This document shows, one piece after another, positions 15,785 through 23,546 of a stretch of DNA of 64,000 bases. The stretch covers positions 1-64,000 of the forward strand of contig CAJTCG010000002.1 of the NCBI GenBank assembly GCA_910574635.1. The letters run 5' to 3'. A program made the position numbers and the translations under genes. Below the pieces are notes generated by a model. It saw only the letters and a list, made by a program, of their open reading frames with translations. It was not told the origin of the DNA and did no database searches. The stretch is from Oscillospiraceae bacterium (GTDB taxonomy: Bacteria > Bacillota > Clostridia > Oscillospirales > Oscillospiraceae). How positions within the stretch are numbered: the first letter of the stretch is position 1; each line of letters begins with the position of its first letter.

Positions 15785-16546
15785 TCAGGCCACCTCCTCG
15801 GTGATACAGTCCTCCTTGGTTGGGGAAGAGGCGCTGAGCACGAGCTCGTCTTCATACTCCGCCCAGTCGTCTTCCTTGTGCCGCGCAGGCTTCTTCCCCC
15901 AGGGCTTGTGCTTGGCCCACTGCTTGCGGGCCTTGGTCTGGTCCTTCCAGGAAGCGGACTTCCAGTGGCAGTAATGGCGCTCATAGTAGCCCCACGAATC
16001 GTCGGTTCCGCCGAACGGAAGCCGGACCTTGGTGTTGTTCCGGATGGGGAGAGGGAGGTCCTCGTCAATCTCCACCTCATCCATAGCAGCGCGAAGGGTG
16101 CTGCGCCACATAGAAGGGCCGGAGGTGCGGTGGTGATGGGACTTGGCCCCGCGCATCCAACCTGGGTACCACTGCGAGGACTGGCGGGGAGGCACGTAGT
16201 GCCACACGCTGTCGTCCCAGGCACGGATGTCGATAGACCGGCCGGCATCGTCAAAGACCTGATACCGCCGGAGATACGCCACCCACACATACTTGGGAAC
16301 AGTGTAGGGGTGCCCGTCCTTGTCCTTGAACCAGTACCAGCCGTCCTGCTCCGGAGTTCTGTAAACGTCCTTGCCGGTCACGTTGAGCTGTGTGAAATCC
16401 ACGCGGGCAGGCTTCCCTCTCCGGTCTTCGCGCGACAGCAAGTGCTTACCCTGGACCAGAAAGCCGCCCCTCCACCAGAGGGCAATCTCCTGCTGGGTGC
16501 CCTGCATCACCACGGCCTCCTTAACATAGTCATAAACGTAGTACAT
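15785..16546 (-). CDS. Hypothetical basic-tailed protein, 253 aa
   Basis: Uncharacterised protein with an aromatic-rich N-terminal half and a Trp/Arg/Lys-rich segment near residues 190-230 (SWKDQTKARKQWAKHK). The motif YQVFDDAGRSIDIRAW near residues 95-110 is echoed by the equally long protein at 19888 (FMVKDENGRVIDVREW), so the two are probably distant paralogues. The basic tail could bind nucleic acid. The start at 16546 has GAGGAGG. No GAAT/GCATA promoter was located for it. Confidence 0.55.
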   Translation of the reverse strand: MYYVYDYVKEAVVMQGTQQEIALWWRGGFLVQGKHLLSREDRRGKPARVDFTQLNVTGKDVYRTPEQDGWYWFKDKDGHPYTVPKYVWVAYLRRYQVFDDAGRSIDIRAWDDSVWHYVPPRQSSQWYPGWMRGAKSHHHRTSGPSMWRSTLRAAMDEVEIDEDLPLPIRNNTKVRLPFGGTDDSWGYYERHYCHWKSASWKDQTKARKQWAKHKPWGKKPARHKEDDWAEYEDELVLSASSPTKEDCITEEVA

Positions 16547-16631
16547 ATACGGTCCTCCTCTTTTGGATTTTAAAGCTCCTAGTGTGATATTGGTAAATGT
16601 TATGCCAATTGGATAAAAACCATTCGGGTCG

Positions 16632-16764
16632 TTAGCAAAAAGAATCAGCTGGCGGTTTGTTAATGATTTTCATGAGGCCCGATACAGCCAGGAAGGCACC
16701 TCATCCAGCAGTATCGGACCTCAAGGTGCCTGAGCAAATACCGGTCGCATTCTTCTTTTGTCAA
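16632..16764. repeat. Interspersed palindromic element, complete copy
   Basis: Ends TTAGCAAAAAGAATC and TTCTTCTTTTGTCAA; inner arms GAGGCCCGATACAGC and GCAGTATCGGACCTC. It abuts the promoter at 16771. Confidence 0.8.
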
Positions 16765-16770
16765 CCTAAA

Positions 16771-16799
16771 AAATCAAAATTCCAGGCGTCGCATAGCAT
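16771..16799 (+). promoter_or_regulatory. GAAT/GCATA-type promoter
   Basis: AAATCA, 17-nt spacer ending in CGCA, TAGCAT. It drives the 16847 gene. Confidence 0.6.
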
Positions 16800-16846
16800 A
16801 GGAACAACTACCAGAATGGAGAATCTACATATAAGGAGAAACCGCT

Positions 16847-17773
16847 ATGAGTTATGAAATCGAGTACAACCGCGTTTTTCTCAAATCCCAGGAAGGGATT
16901 ACGCCTTGCGTCCTTATGGGCAGTAACAACTGCTATGAGCCGAGATACACCAGCAGTCGAAGAGGATGGCGCAGAGACCGCAGCTGGGGCATTTTCCAGA
17001 ATATGATTGGAGTCACCGAAGATGACCTGCTGGCCACTGTCACTCCCTGGCTGGGTGGCTATCAGGAACATTGGAAGAAGAACGGCAAGTGGGTAGACGA
17101 TGCCGGGCTCATCCGCTGGGTGAAAAGCGGTGTTAGGAACGCTACCTATCTGGAACCCCTGCTTGAGACCAACCACATGAACAGCATCCGCTGCAATGCC
17201 TACACCTGGAACCCCCATGACGGCCGGCACGACCTCCTTAACCGTTCCTGTTCCACAACGTCGGAGCTGGATACCTGGATACAGGAGGTGAGAAAGCTCA
17301 CCGAGGAGCAGAAGGCGAAGGGCGTCAAAGTCTATCCCGCCATCGAGTGGTTGCCGGAGGACATACGTTTGCCAAGGAAGAGCACCCCGGGCAAAGTCAT
17401 AATCAAGGAGAAGGGGCGCTATCTCAGCGGCTATACGCCCAACTCGACCTCCTGGACCAGGAACATCACTGACGCAATTGTGATTCCGTATGACGAGGCC
17501 GAAAAACTCCTTCGGAAGACACTGCTTTTCGGCAGGGCTCGTATGGTCGACGCCGCCAGGAAGGAAGCCCCTAACAATGTGGTACTGCGGTTTGCAAACG
17601 GCTCCCGTGCCGGCTGCTACATCATCCGCCGTACGCGTTCCAGAATTTACATGACACGAAAGGTTGAAGAGGCAACCCACTATGCCAATGAAAAGGCAGC
17701 CCGTGCAGCCATGGAGAAAATCCAACCGGTCTGCATAGACTGTGGAGAGTTGGAAGTTGCCATCCTCGGCTGA
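16847..17773 (+). CDS. Hypothetical plasmid-type protein, 308 aa
   Basis: Starts MSYEIEYNRVFLKSQEG, a form I associate with large uncharacterised plasmid proteins of Clostridia. The C-terminal third is basic. A single cysteine pair (CIDC) lies near residue 296. No catalytic motif or membrane segment. AAGGAG precedes ATG 16847. Single gene under the promoter at 16771. Confidence 0.6.
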   Translation: MSYEIEYNRVFLKSQEGITPCVLMGSNNCYEPRYTSSRRGWRRDRSWGIFQNMIGVTEDDLLATVTPWLGGYQEHWKKNGKWVDDAGLIRWVKSGVRNATYLEPLLETNHMNSIRCNAYTWNPHDGRHDLLNRSCSTTSELDTWIQEVRKLTEEQKAKGVKVYPAIEWLPEDIRLPRKSTPGKVIIKEKGRYLSGYTPNSTSWTRNITDAIVIPYDEAEKLLRKTLLFGRARMVDAARKEAPNNVVLRFANGSRAGCYIIRRTRSRIYMTRKVEEATHYANEKAARAAMEKIQPVCIDCGELEVAILG

Positions 17774-17821
17774 CAAATTGGGGCCTGCAATAGTGGGCTC
17801 CAAAAATTTGCGTGAGTTGCA

Positions 17822-17827
17822 TAGAGT
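17822..17827 (+). promoter_or_regulatory. Putative -10 box for the 17913-18571 pair
   Basis: TTGCA followed by TAGAGT fits the -10 half of the shared motif. The expected -35 position (CCAAAA) does not match well. Confidence 0.35.
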
Positions 17828-17912
17828 AGTACACATTTTGGCAGATGGGAGCCACGAATAAGAGGCCACGCTTCTGCATATTATGAACTAATCTTTCTTA
17901 GGGGGCACTGAA

Positions 17913-18251
17913 ATGAAAATGACAACTGTTTATACGCAGTCCAAAAACTGCTGGGCTATCGAATGCGACTGTGCTCAGGCGGGTGTCGATGCCAGTAAAT
18001 TTATCAGGGCCTGCCGCACGCACCTGAATAGGGACACGTTCCCCACGGCCCTGTGGTACCACGACCGAGGGTCGGACGGAAGCCCGCACCAGAGGGTGGA
18101 GTGTTATGGCCCGAACGCCAAGCGTGATGCCCGTGACGCGGCCATTATCCTTTCTGGCCTCGTTATCGGAAATCTGGAGATTCCCGGCAGGAGTGAGCCC
18201 GGAAACCCCCGCACTAAGGAACCCCAACGGGGCGAGGCGATGGCGGTATGA
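17913..18251 (+). CDS. Hypothetical protein, 112 aa
   Basis: Small mixed protein (MKMTTVYTQSKNCWAIECDCA...) with a basic, proline-rich C-terminal tail. Unrecognised. AGGGGGC precedes the ATG. Its TGA overlaps the ATG of the next gene (ATGA), so the ADP-ribosyltransferase-like protein downstream is translated with it. This arrangement would suit a regulator or antitoxin, but nothing in the sequence proves that. Confidence 0.55.
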   Translation: MKMTTVYTQSKNCWAIECDCAQAGVDASKFIRACRTHLNRDTFPTALWYHDRGSDGSPHQRVECYGPNAKRDARDAAIILSGLVIGNLEIPGRSEPGNPRTKEPQRGEAMAV

Positions 18252-18571
18252 CGTTCTTTCACGTCACCAGGGCCGAGAACCTTTCTGACATCATGCGAGG
18301 TGGGCTGGTTCCCTCCATAGGTGCCCGCTCTCAGGCAGCCAAAGAGCGTCATCCTGCCGTGTTTCTGTTTAGCAGCAGTGACGCGATGGAGGATGCTTTG
18401 ATGAACTGGCTGGGAGAAGAGTTTGGCGAAGACGTGGAGTTGGCCATCTTGCAGGTTGACATCCCTATTTCGTGGAATAAGCACCTGCACACGGACCCCG
18501 CTGTTGGTTTTGAGACGCTTTGTTACGAGCGCATCGGCCCGGAACATATTCAATATCTCTACAAGACATGA
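18248..18571 (+). CDS. ADP-ribosyltransferase-fold-like protein
   Basis: 107 residues. FFHVTRAENLSDIMRGGLVPSIGARS resembles the first strand and loop of small ART/RNA 2'-phosphotransferase-like proteins, with an H-[VT]-[TS] start. A conserved ALMNWLGEEFGEDVELAILQVDI block follows, and the end is YERIGPEHIQYLY. The NAD-binding H and a late glutamate are consistent with this fold, but catalysis is not shown. It overlaps the preceding gene by four bases and is followed by a terminator. It could be a toxin, an NAD-using modifier or a sensor. Confidence 0.55.
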   Translation: MTFFHVTRAENLSDIMRGGLVPSIGARSQAAKERHPAVFLFSSSDAMEDALMNWLGEEFGEDVELAILQVDIPISWNKHLHTDPAVGFETLCYERIGPEHIQYLYKT

Positions 18572-18574
18572 AAA

Positions 18575-18606
18575 TACCCCGGCTCACTTTGGTGGGCCGG
18601 GGTTCT
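18575..18606. terminator. Terminator between convergent genes
   Basis: The stem CCCCGGCTCAC / GTGGGCCGGGG is followed by TTCTG. Confidence 0.65.
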
Positions 18607-18607
18607 G

Positions 18608-19723
18608 TTATTCGGTAGCTGGCATAGTAGGCTTCTTCTTTTCGCAGATGGAGACAATAACTCCCGCAACAATCAGGGTCCCCAACCCGCAAATCGACAG
18701 GAGCAGGATGTTGTCCTGTCCGCGAAACATAGACAGGAAACCCTTTCCGGAATCCCTGTAGTCCAGCAGGACCGTTGTTCCATTGCCGCCGGAGCTGAGG
18801 AGAACAACGCTGTCCTCCTTTTCCTCCTCCTCGCTCTCATTCACCGTGATTTTCAGGTTTCCCTTTGCGTCTCTGGTCAAATCCAAGGTGACAGCAATGG
18901 GGGAGGATGTCGCTTTGTAGTAATCAATGGCCGGTTCAGCCTCCACGAGGTAGTAGGTACCGCTGCGGAGGCCCTTGAGCACAAGCCGGCCACTAATATC
19001 CTCGACAACGGTGGTCGTGGAGTTATCCGTGCCATCCGGGCAAACGGTATAAGTACGGAACGCCTCTGTAAAGGATACCGGGCACCGCAGTTCCTGGTCG
19101 TAGTACAGAATGAACTCGGCCCCTTCTACGCCCTGTCCGGCGTAGGCGGCAATGTTCTGCTTCTTTGTTGCGTCCTTGTCCAGGGGCAGCCGGGTATCAA
19201 CGGTATGGATGATGGTGTCCAGAGTGTAAACACTGGGGCTCTCGGAGGCCGTCAGGACATTTCCATCGGCGTCAGAAACCTCAATGCCGCAGTTCATGCC
19301 GCCAATTCCCGTAGACGGAGAACCAGAAACGGAAACCACATAAGTAAAGATGCCGGTCCCCGCCGACGGCATGTCGGAGAGGTCGTAGAAGTACCCGTCC
19401 GTGGTGGTATACCCCAGATTCTGCTCAAATGTGGTGTTTCCGTCAGCGTCCGTGACCACAAGCGAACCGGCACTCATGAAGTCCAGGGAGATGTCGGGTT
19501 TGATACTGATGAGTGCCGCTGTCTCAGGCAGTTCTAATTTGACGGCATACTGGACGGTATCGCCGGGGGACACCGTGTAGTCGCCGGAACCCGCCTTGCA
19601 GCCGGCAGACGTTGCAATGATTTCCTGGAAGGCGACATAGTCTGGCGTGATTGCCGCGACTGTAGGGGTGAGAAACAGGATAGATGTCAGTGCGGAAATG
19701 ATAGAGAGTATAATCTTTTTCAT
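18608..19723 (-). CDS. Secreted SpaA/Cna-B protein with C-terminal membrane anchor
   Basis: 371 residues. Signal peptide MKKIILSIISALTSILFL...VAA at the N-terminus; an immunoglobulin-like region to about residue 190; a SpaA-type domain (GVEGAEFILYYD...GLRSGTYYLVEAEPA) near residues 200-300; then an acidic linker and a C-terminal membrane helix (LLLSICGLGTLIVAGVIVSI) with a CEKKK tail. There is no LPxTG motif, so it is anchored by the helix. Smaller relative of the giant adhesin at 46980. ATG 19723 follows GAAAGGAG. Promoter at 19812-19840. Confidence 0.82.
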   Translation of the reverse strand: MKKIILSIISALTSILFLTPTVAAITPDYVAFQEIIATSAGCKAGSGDYTVSPGDTVQYAVKLELPETAALISIKPDISLDFMSAGSLVVTDADGNTTFEQNLGYTTTDGYFYDLSDMPSAGTGIFTYVVSVSGSPSTGIGGMNCGIEVSDADGNVLTASESPSVYTLDTIIHTVDTRLPLDKDATKKQNIAAYAGQGVEGAEFILYYDQELRCPVSFTEAFRTYTVCPDGTDNSTTTVVEDISGRLVLKGLRSGTYYLVEAEPAIDYYKATSSPIAVTLDLTRDAKGNLKITVNESEEEEKEDSVVLLSSGGNGTTVLLDYRDSGKGFLSMFRGQDNILLLSICGLGTLIVAGVIVSICEKKKPTMPATE

Positions 19724-19811
19724 GCTAAACTCCTTTCGGCTCATATAGCCACGATTGACCGGGAAAGTCCCAGCCATTTTCCAAGGGCTCTTGAGAGCCC
19801 GATTCTGGTAT

Positions 19812-19840
19812 ATGATATGCAAGAGAAGAGAAAACCATTT
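19812..19840 (-). promoter_or_regulatory. GAAT/GCATA-type promoter
   Basis: Leftward: AAATGG, 17-nt spacer ending in TGCA, TATCAT. It drives the secreted SpaA protein. Confidence 0.6.
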
Positions 19841-19852
19841 TTGGGCAAAAAG

Positions 19853-19885
19853 AAAGACCCCTCCCAATGCGGGAGAGGTCTCTTG
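19853..19885 (-). terminator. Rho-independent terminator
   Basis: In the leftward direction, AAGAGACCTCTCCCGCATTG pairs with GGGAGGGGTCTTT. It ends the 19888 gene. Confidence 0.7.
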
Positions 19886-19887
19886 GG

Positions 19888-20649
19888 CTAGAACTCAGCG
19901 CCAAGCCGCTGCTCAAACGTGGGGACAACCAACTCGGCAGCCAGGGCCTGGAGGTCCAACTCGGCAGCCGTCTTCCTGGGCATGCGGCCGCGGGGAGTCT
20001 CCTTCTGCCAGCTGCGGACGCAGCCCTTCTCCTCCTTCCAGGAGCGGCTGGTGCGGCGGAGACGCTGGCCAGTCATCGCGCTGCCCCGGGGCTTCTTGGT
20101 GAGACGGCTCGGGACATTGCCCACCAGCTCATACCAGTCGTCATCCGGCTGGAACGGAGCAGCCAGGGCCTGCCGGAACCCAGTGGTCTTCCGGTAGACG
20201 GCACGGTCCCGCTTCTCCTCCAGAGGGGTAAACGGGAACTCTTCCAGCTCAGTCGCCATCCGGCGGAGGGCCATGCGGCACTCATCCAGCCACTCGCGGA
20301 CATCGATGACGCGGCCGTTCTCGTCCTTGACCATGAAGCAGCGCTGCCTCATGATGGGAGACCACCACAGCGTCGGCTTTGTGGGAATCACCGTATACCG
20401 AACATTGCTCATGGCCTGGCGGTCATTCTGGTTCATGGCGACCATATCAAAGAAAGTCGGGACATACTTGTCCGGGTTATACCCGCGGGTGTCAGTGCCC
20501 ATGTGGCGGGCCTCAAAGGCATCCGGCTTGAACCGAAGCCGCCACTTGTCGGGCGTAACAATGTGCTCCACCAGCGCCTCCTTGGAAACGCTGCCCAGGA
20601 TAACTTCGGCCGGATTCTTGGCGATGTTGAAGAGAGTGTAAGCCATCAT
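19888..20649 (-). CDS. Hypothetical basic-tailed protein, 253 aa
   Basis: Probable distant paralogue of the 15785 protein: same length, shared motif (FMVKDENGRVIDVREW), and a similar Arg/Lys/Trp-rich tract (RRTSRSWKEEK) before the C-terminus. No catalytic motif seen. GGAGG lies before the ATG ATG pair at 20649. Promoter at 20694-20722, terminator at 19853. A nucleic-acid-binding role is a guess from composition. Confidence 0.55.
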   Translation of the reverse strand: MMAYTLFNIAKNPAEVILGSVSKEALVEHIVTPDKWRLRFKPDAFEARHMGTDTRGYNPDKYVPTFFDMVAMNQNDRQAMSNVRYTVIPTKPTLWWSPIMRQRCFMVKDENGRVIDVREWLDECRMALRRMATELEEFPFTPLEEKRDRAVYRKTTGFRQALAAPFQPDDDWYELVGNVPSRLTKKPRGSAMTGQRLRRTSRSWKEEKGCVRSWQKETPRGRMPRKTAAELDLQALAAELVVPTFEQRLGAEF

Positions 20650-20693
20650 ATGTATCCTCCAAGTTCAAAATTCCCTCAAATGAGTATTGTTTC

Positions 20694-20722
20694 ATTGTAT
20701 GCAGGCTGGTTAAATCTGATTA
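20694..20722 (-). promoter_or_regulatory. GAAT/GCATA-type promoter
   Basis: Leftward: TAATCA, 17-nt spacer ending in TGCA, TACAAT. It drives the 20649 gene. Confidence 0.6.
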
Positions 20723-20725
20723 CAA

Positions 20726-20757
20726 AAACAGGCCCCTCCCGCAATGGGAGAGGCCTC
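20726..20757 (-). terminator. Terminator of the minigene transcript
   Basis: In the leftward direction, AGGCCTCTCCC / GGGAGGGGCCT is followed by GTTTTTG. It ends a transcript of only about 80 bases. Confidence 0.75.
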
Positions 20758-20764
20758 GTGCATA

Positions 20765-20785
20765 TTAGGAAAGGAACTTCTTCAT
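20765..20785 (-). CDS. Six-codon minigene (MKKFLS)
   Basis: A complete miniature transcription unit: a promoter (20812-20840), a strong ribosome site (AAAGGAGGGG) eight bases before ATG 20785, six sense codons encoding MKKFLS, TAA, then a rho-independent terminator. The stop of the upstream gene lies at 20843, so this is not a leader of a following gene unless the terminator is conditional (attenuation of the 20649 gene). It could be a tRNA-sequestering minigene or a small regulatory RNA that also binds ribosomes. No function is known. Confidence 0.5.
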   Translation of the reverse strand: MKKFLS

Positions 20786-20811
20786 GGTTAACCCCTCCTT
20801 TCTATATCATT

Positions 20812-20840
20812 ATTGTATGCAAGCCTCCGAAACCCGATTC
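20812..20840 (-). promoter_or_regulatory. GAAT/GCATA-type promoter
   Basis: Leftward: GAATCG, 17-nt spacer ending in TGCA, TACAAT. A near-ideal member of the family; it drives the six-codon minigene. Confidence 0.7.
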
Positions 20841-20842
20841 CT

Positions 20843-21307
20843 TCAGAACGGGTACGCGCAAACATGGATATTCCGCAGGCTGTTTTCTGCGTAGCTATCC
20901 CTGTTGAGATGATTGATGTTGAACTTGGTCAGGCGGTCCAACTCTCCTCTGCGAAGCTCGTCCGGCAGCAGCCACTTGCCGACCGCCTCCCGGAGTTCAT
21001 CCCGGGACCCAAAGCATTCATAGACATCTCCCGCCACGCCACGAACCACATGAAGTGCATACTCTTCAAAGACCAGCTCATCGTCGTGCTGGATTCCGAA
21101 GACGTCCTTCAAAGCGTCACGGGCGGACCAATCGGGGTCGCACTCGTAATCCTCAATAGACTTCTGGTAAATGGTCCACAGCTGCGTCATGACATCCTTA
21201 TCAGCCAAGATGGCCTCCTTATCAAGGCCCCGGCTGGCAAAGAGTGCGGTGGGCATAGCTTCGATTTTCTCTTTCAGTTCCTCCAAAAAGCTTTGATACA
21301 AAAGCAT
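20843..21307 (-). CDS. Hypothetical helical protein, 154 aa
   Basis: Acidic, largely helical protein (MLLYQSFLEELKEKIEAMPTAL...). No recognised domain. GAAAGGAG precedes ATG 21307. Third gene of a leftward unit with 22166 and 21759 under the promoter at 22235-22263. Function unknown. Confidence 0.6.
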   Translation of the reverse strand: MLLYQSFLEELKEKIEAMPTALFASRGLDKEAILADKDVMTQLWTIYQKSIEDYECDPDWSARDALKDVFGIQHDDELVFEEYALHVVRGVAGDVYECFGSRDELREAVGKWLLPDELRRGELDRLTKFNINHLNRDSYAENSLRNIHVCAYPF

Positions 21308-21318
21308 GTTTTCTCCTT

Positions 21319-21759
21319 TCAGAATTGGCTATAGTACTCAGGATGCTGGTTAATCAGCCCCATTGCCGACGTCAGGTACTGCTGGAATGCCTTTTCGCCC
21401 ATCTGATTTTTTACCCAGGTGGCCATTTTCTCGGCAGGGGCGCCGAAAACTTCGCCATCGGTAAAGAAATCCTCAAACTCGGAGAAGCATTCATCCTCCG
21501 ATTCCGTTGCCCCTCGAACATCGACGTATAACTCGCTGTCCGGGTCAAAGCAGTAGGCGTGGATGAGGCTGTCCATAGAAGAGTCCTCCCCGTAGGAATC
21601 CACGAGGTACTCTATAGGATAGCCGAACCGCTGATGCAGGGCCAAGCCAAAGACCGCGCAGAGACCATGAAGGAAGATTTCGGCGGAGTCGTTACCAGAA
21701 ACCTCTACATTCTCCAGGGCCTCATCAACGTTGGGGGCGAGGTAGAATCCGGTCCTCAA
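21319..21759 (-). CDS. Hypothetical acidic protein, 146 aa
   Basis: Acidic protein (RTGFYLAPNVDEALENVEV...) with the C-terminal helix MATWVKNQMGEKAFQQYLTSAMGLINQHP. TTG 21759 is taken as start: GAAGGAGG lies nine bases upstream and the TTGA overlaps the preceding stop, giving tight coupling. Other in-frame starts lie within the upstream gene. Unknown function; middle gene of a three-gene unit. Confidence 0.55.
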   Translation of the reverse strand: MRTGFYLAPNVDEALENVEVSGNDSAEIFLHGLCAVFGLALHQRFGYPIEYLVDSYGEDSSMDSLIHAYCFDPDSELYVDVRGATESEDECFSEFEDFFTDGEVFGAPAEKMATWVKNQMGEKAFQQYLTSAMGLINQHPEYYSQF

Positions 21760-22166
21760 ATCACGGAACCTCCTTCGTGCTCGTAAGCAACCCAGGTTTT
21801 GCCGTAGGTTTCCGTGTCCAGGTACTGTACTCTGCCATTGACGTCCGCAAGAACAAACTGATACCAGTCTCCCTTCGGGCGCCAGATGCAGAACATGTAC
21901 TCGCTGGGGTGCGCCTTCGTCAAAAACTTGACCCAGATAGTGTGGTTCAACAGCCTCTTGAGCTGGCCCACGGTCAGAGAGGGACACGGGGCCTCCAACG
22001 TGGGCATGGAGTCGATGGCGGACTGGACGGCGATGATTTCCCAGCTGTCCTTCAGAGCGTCCATCTTGAGCAGCTCATTCTGGATGAGTTTCCGAAGCAG
22101 GGCGTTCCCATCAATTGGGCGGACCTCCTGCAATTCGGGCATCTTGAGCAAATCCTCTTTCTGCAT
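21756..22166 (-). CDS. Hypothetical protein, 136 aa
   Basis: First gene of the unit. The N-terminal helix (MQKEDLLKMPELQEV) leads to LLRKLIQNELLKMDALKD, then a beta region (HPSEYMFCIWRPKGDWYQFVLADVNGRVQYLD). The only good ribosome site (AAAGGAGG) lies unusually far, about 35 bases, upstream of ATG 22166. A GC hairpin (GCCGGC...GCCGGC) in between would bring the two together. An alternative downstream start was not evident. Driven by the promoter at 22235-22263. Confidence 0.55.
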   Translation of the reverse strand: MQKEDLLKMPELQEVRPIDGNALLRKLIQNELLKMDALKDSWEIIAVQSAIDSMPTLEAPCPSLTVGQLKRLLNHTIWVKFLTKAHPSEYMFCIWRPKGDWYQFVLADVNGRVQYLDTETYGKTWVAYEHEGGSVI

Positions 22167-22234
22167 AACGCATTGCCGGCGTCTATGAAATGCCGGCTCC
22201 TCCTTTCGAAATTTCCTGAGATGCTGTTGTTTGG

Positions 22235-22263
22235 ATGGTATGCAGGCCAGGAAAATTCGATTA
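22235..22263 (-). promoter_or_regulatory. GAAT/GCATA-type promoter (divergent pair)
   Basis: Leftward: TAATCG, 17-nt spacer ending in TGCA, TACCAT. It is back to back with the rightward promoter at 22277. Confidence 0.6.
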
Positions 22264-22276
22264 GAGAGCAGACATA

Positions 22277-22305
22277 GAATGAAAGCCAATGAATCCGCAT
22301 ACTAT
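22277..22305 (+). promoter_or_regulatory. GAAT/GCATA-type promoter (divergent pair)
   Basis: GAATGA, 17-nt spacer ending in CGCA, TACTAT. It drives the 22337 gene. Confidence 0.65.
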
Positions 22306-22336
22306 TCCCCAAATCTGATTTAGGAGGATTATACAT

Positions 22337-23500
22337 ATGTTCAAGGAGATTAAGGCTTTCGACGCGATGTACGATGACGTTTTCTACGATAACTGGATTC
22401 CTGTATGTGCTTGCCGTGGGAAGGCGTGTGACAAGCTCCGGGAGTGGTCCTACAGAAAGGAAAAGCGAGTGGTTGAATCCAGGCTGCTTTACGATGGCCC
22501 CGCCCCCCAGAGTGGAGAGCGCATTTACCGCTGGGTCAGCGACACGAGGAAGGGCACGAAAACCACCGCATGGTACCTCAGCGACAGCGAGGCCCGGGAA
22601 GCCGCGGGCCGGCTGCGGCTGACAGATGGCCACCTCCAGTTCGGAGAACTGGACATGGAGCAAATCGACCCTTTGAGAACGGGCCAGAAATTCTCTGTCC
22701 AATTCGAACTGGACGGCAAAGGCCGGCTGTTTACCCGCATCAACGCGCACCCCGAGAGGGATGGCCTGCGTGGCAAAGGAAAGGTATTCTTCCCCGACAG
22801 GTCCTTCGTTGGCGCTGACTGCGGCGATGCCGTAGTGTCCATCGTGAAGGAATTTGACACATACGGGTTCCTCTCTGGCGAGATGGTCAAGTTCGGGATG
22901 CCTGACATGGACCGGTTCCTGGACTGGGCCTGGGAGAACGCGAAGCGGATAAACTTCCACGAGGTCCTGTTCATCAATCATCCTGGCCGCGGGGAATACC
23001 TGGCCATCGACGACGGCACCGGTGTCCGCAGAATCATCGAGGGCAAGGACTACGATGGCAGCCTCTACATCCAGGCCGAGTACGTCTATGACCAGGTTGT
23101 CAAAGCCGACGCTGAGAGGTATCTGGTTCAGCGGAAACAATTGGCGGAGATGTTCCTGGAGTCTGCCTGGGGTATGGAGGTAGACATGGATGTCCTGAGC
23201 GCGATGTTCACCGGCAGCCGCCTGTTTGAATCTGGCCGCGCGGCCGCAGACTGGACGGAATCCGTTGAGTACCGTGGAAAATTGCTCGATTCTGCGGTTC
23301 AGGAAGGGATTCTTTCTCAGTATGTGTCCCCGTCTCTGCATATTGAGGTCGTCACCCTCAACCAGGAGAACATCGTCTCCCTCGGCAACTACTCTTACAA
23401 TGAAGTGAAGGAGTTGGCGAAGGCAATGGGAGAAATCAACCAAGTAGCAGATGAGGCCGGATTGGCGAAGGTCAAGAAAGGCCTGCTTCTGCCGTTCTAA
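22337..23500 (+). CDS. Hypothetical protein, 387 aa
   Basis: Uncharacterised protein starting MFKEIKAFDAMYDDVFYD. A single cysteine pair (CACRGKAC) lies near residue 25. The middle is beta-rich and the C-terminal third helical (YVYDQVVKADAERYLVQRKQLAEMFL). No catalytic signature. TTAGGAGG precedes ATG 22337. Single gene under the promoter at 22277, with a strong terminator at 23508. The size and stand-alone layout resemble the protein at 16847, but I see no clear homology. Confidence 0.6.
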   Translation: MFKEIKAFDAMYDDVFYDNWIPVCACRGKACDKLREWSYRKEKRVVESRLLYDGPAPQSGERIYRWVSDTRKGTKTTAWYLSDSEAREAAGRLRLTDGHLQFGELDMEQIDPLRTGQKFSVQFELDGKGRLFTRINAHPERDGLRGKGKVFFPDRSFVGADCGDAVVSIVKEFDTYGFLSGEMVKFGMPDMDRFLDWAWENAKRINFHEVLFINHPGRGEYLAIDDGTGVRRIIEGKDYDGSLYIQAEYVYDQVVKADAERYLVQRKQLAEMFLESAWGMEVDMDVLSAMFTGSRLFESGRAAADWTESVEYRGKLLDSAVQEGILSQYVSPSLHIEVVTLNQENIVSLGNYSYNEVKELAKAMGEINQVADEAGLAKVKKGLLLPF

Positions 23501-23507
23501 AAACCCC

Positions 23508-23545
23508 ATCAAGAAGAGCCGCCGGATTTCCGGCGGCTCACCTTT
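23508..23545 (+). terminator. Rho-independent terminator
   Basis: The stem GAGCCGCCGGA / TCCGGCGGCTC is followed by ACCTTTTTC. Confidence 0.85.
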
Positions 23546-23546
23546 T

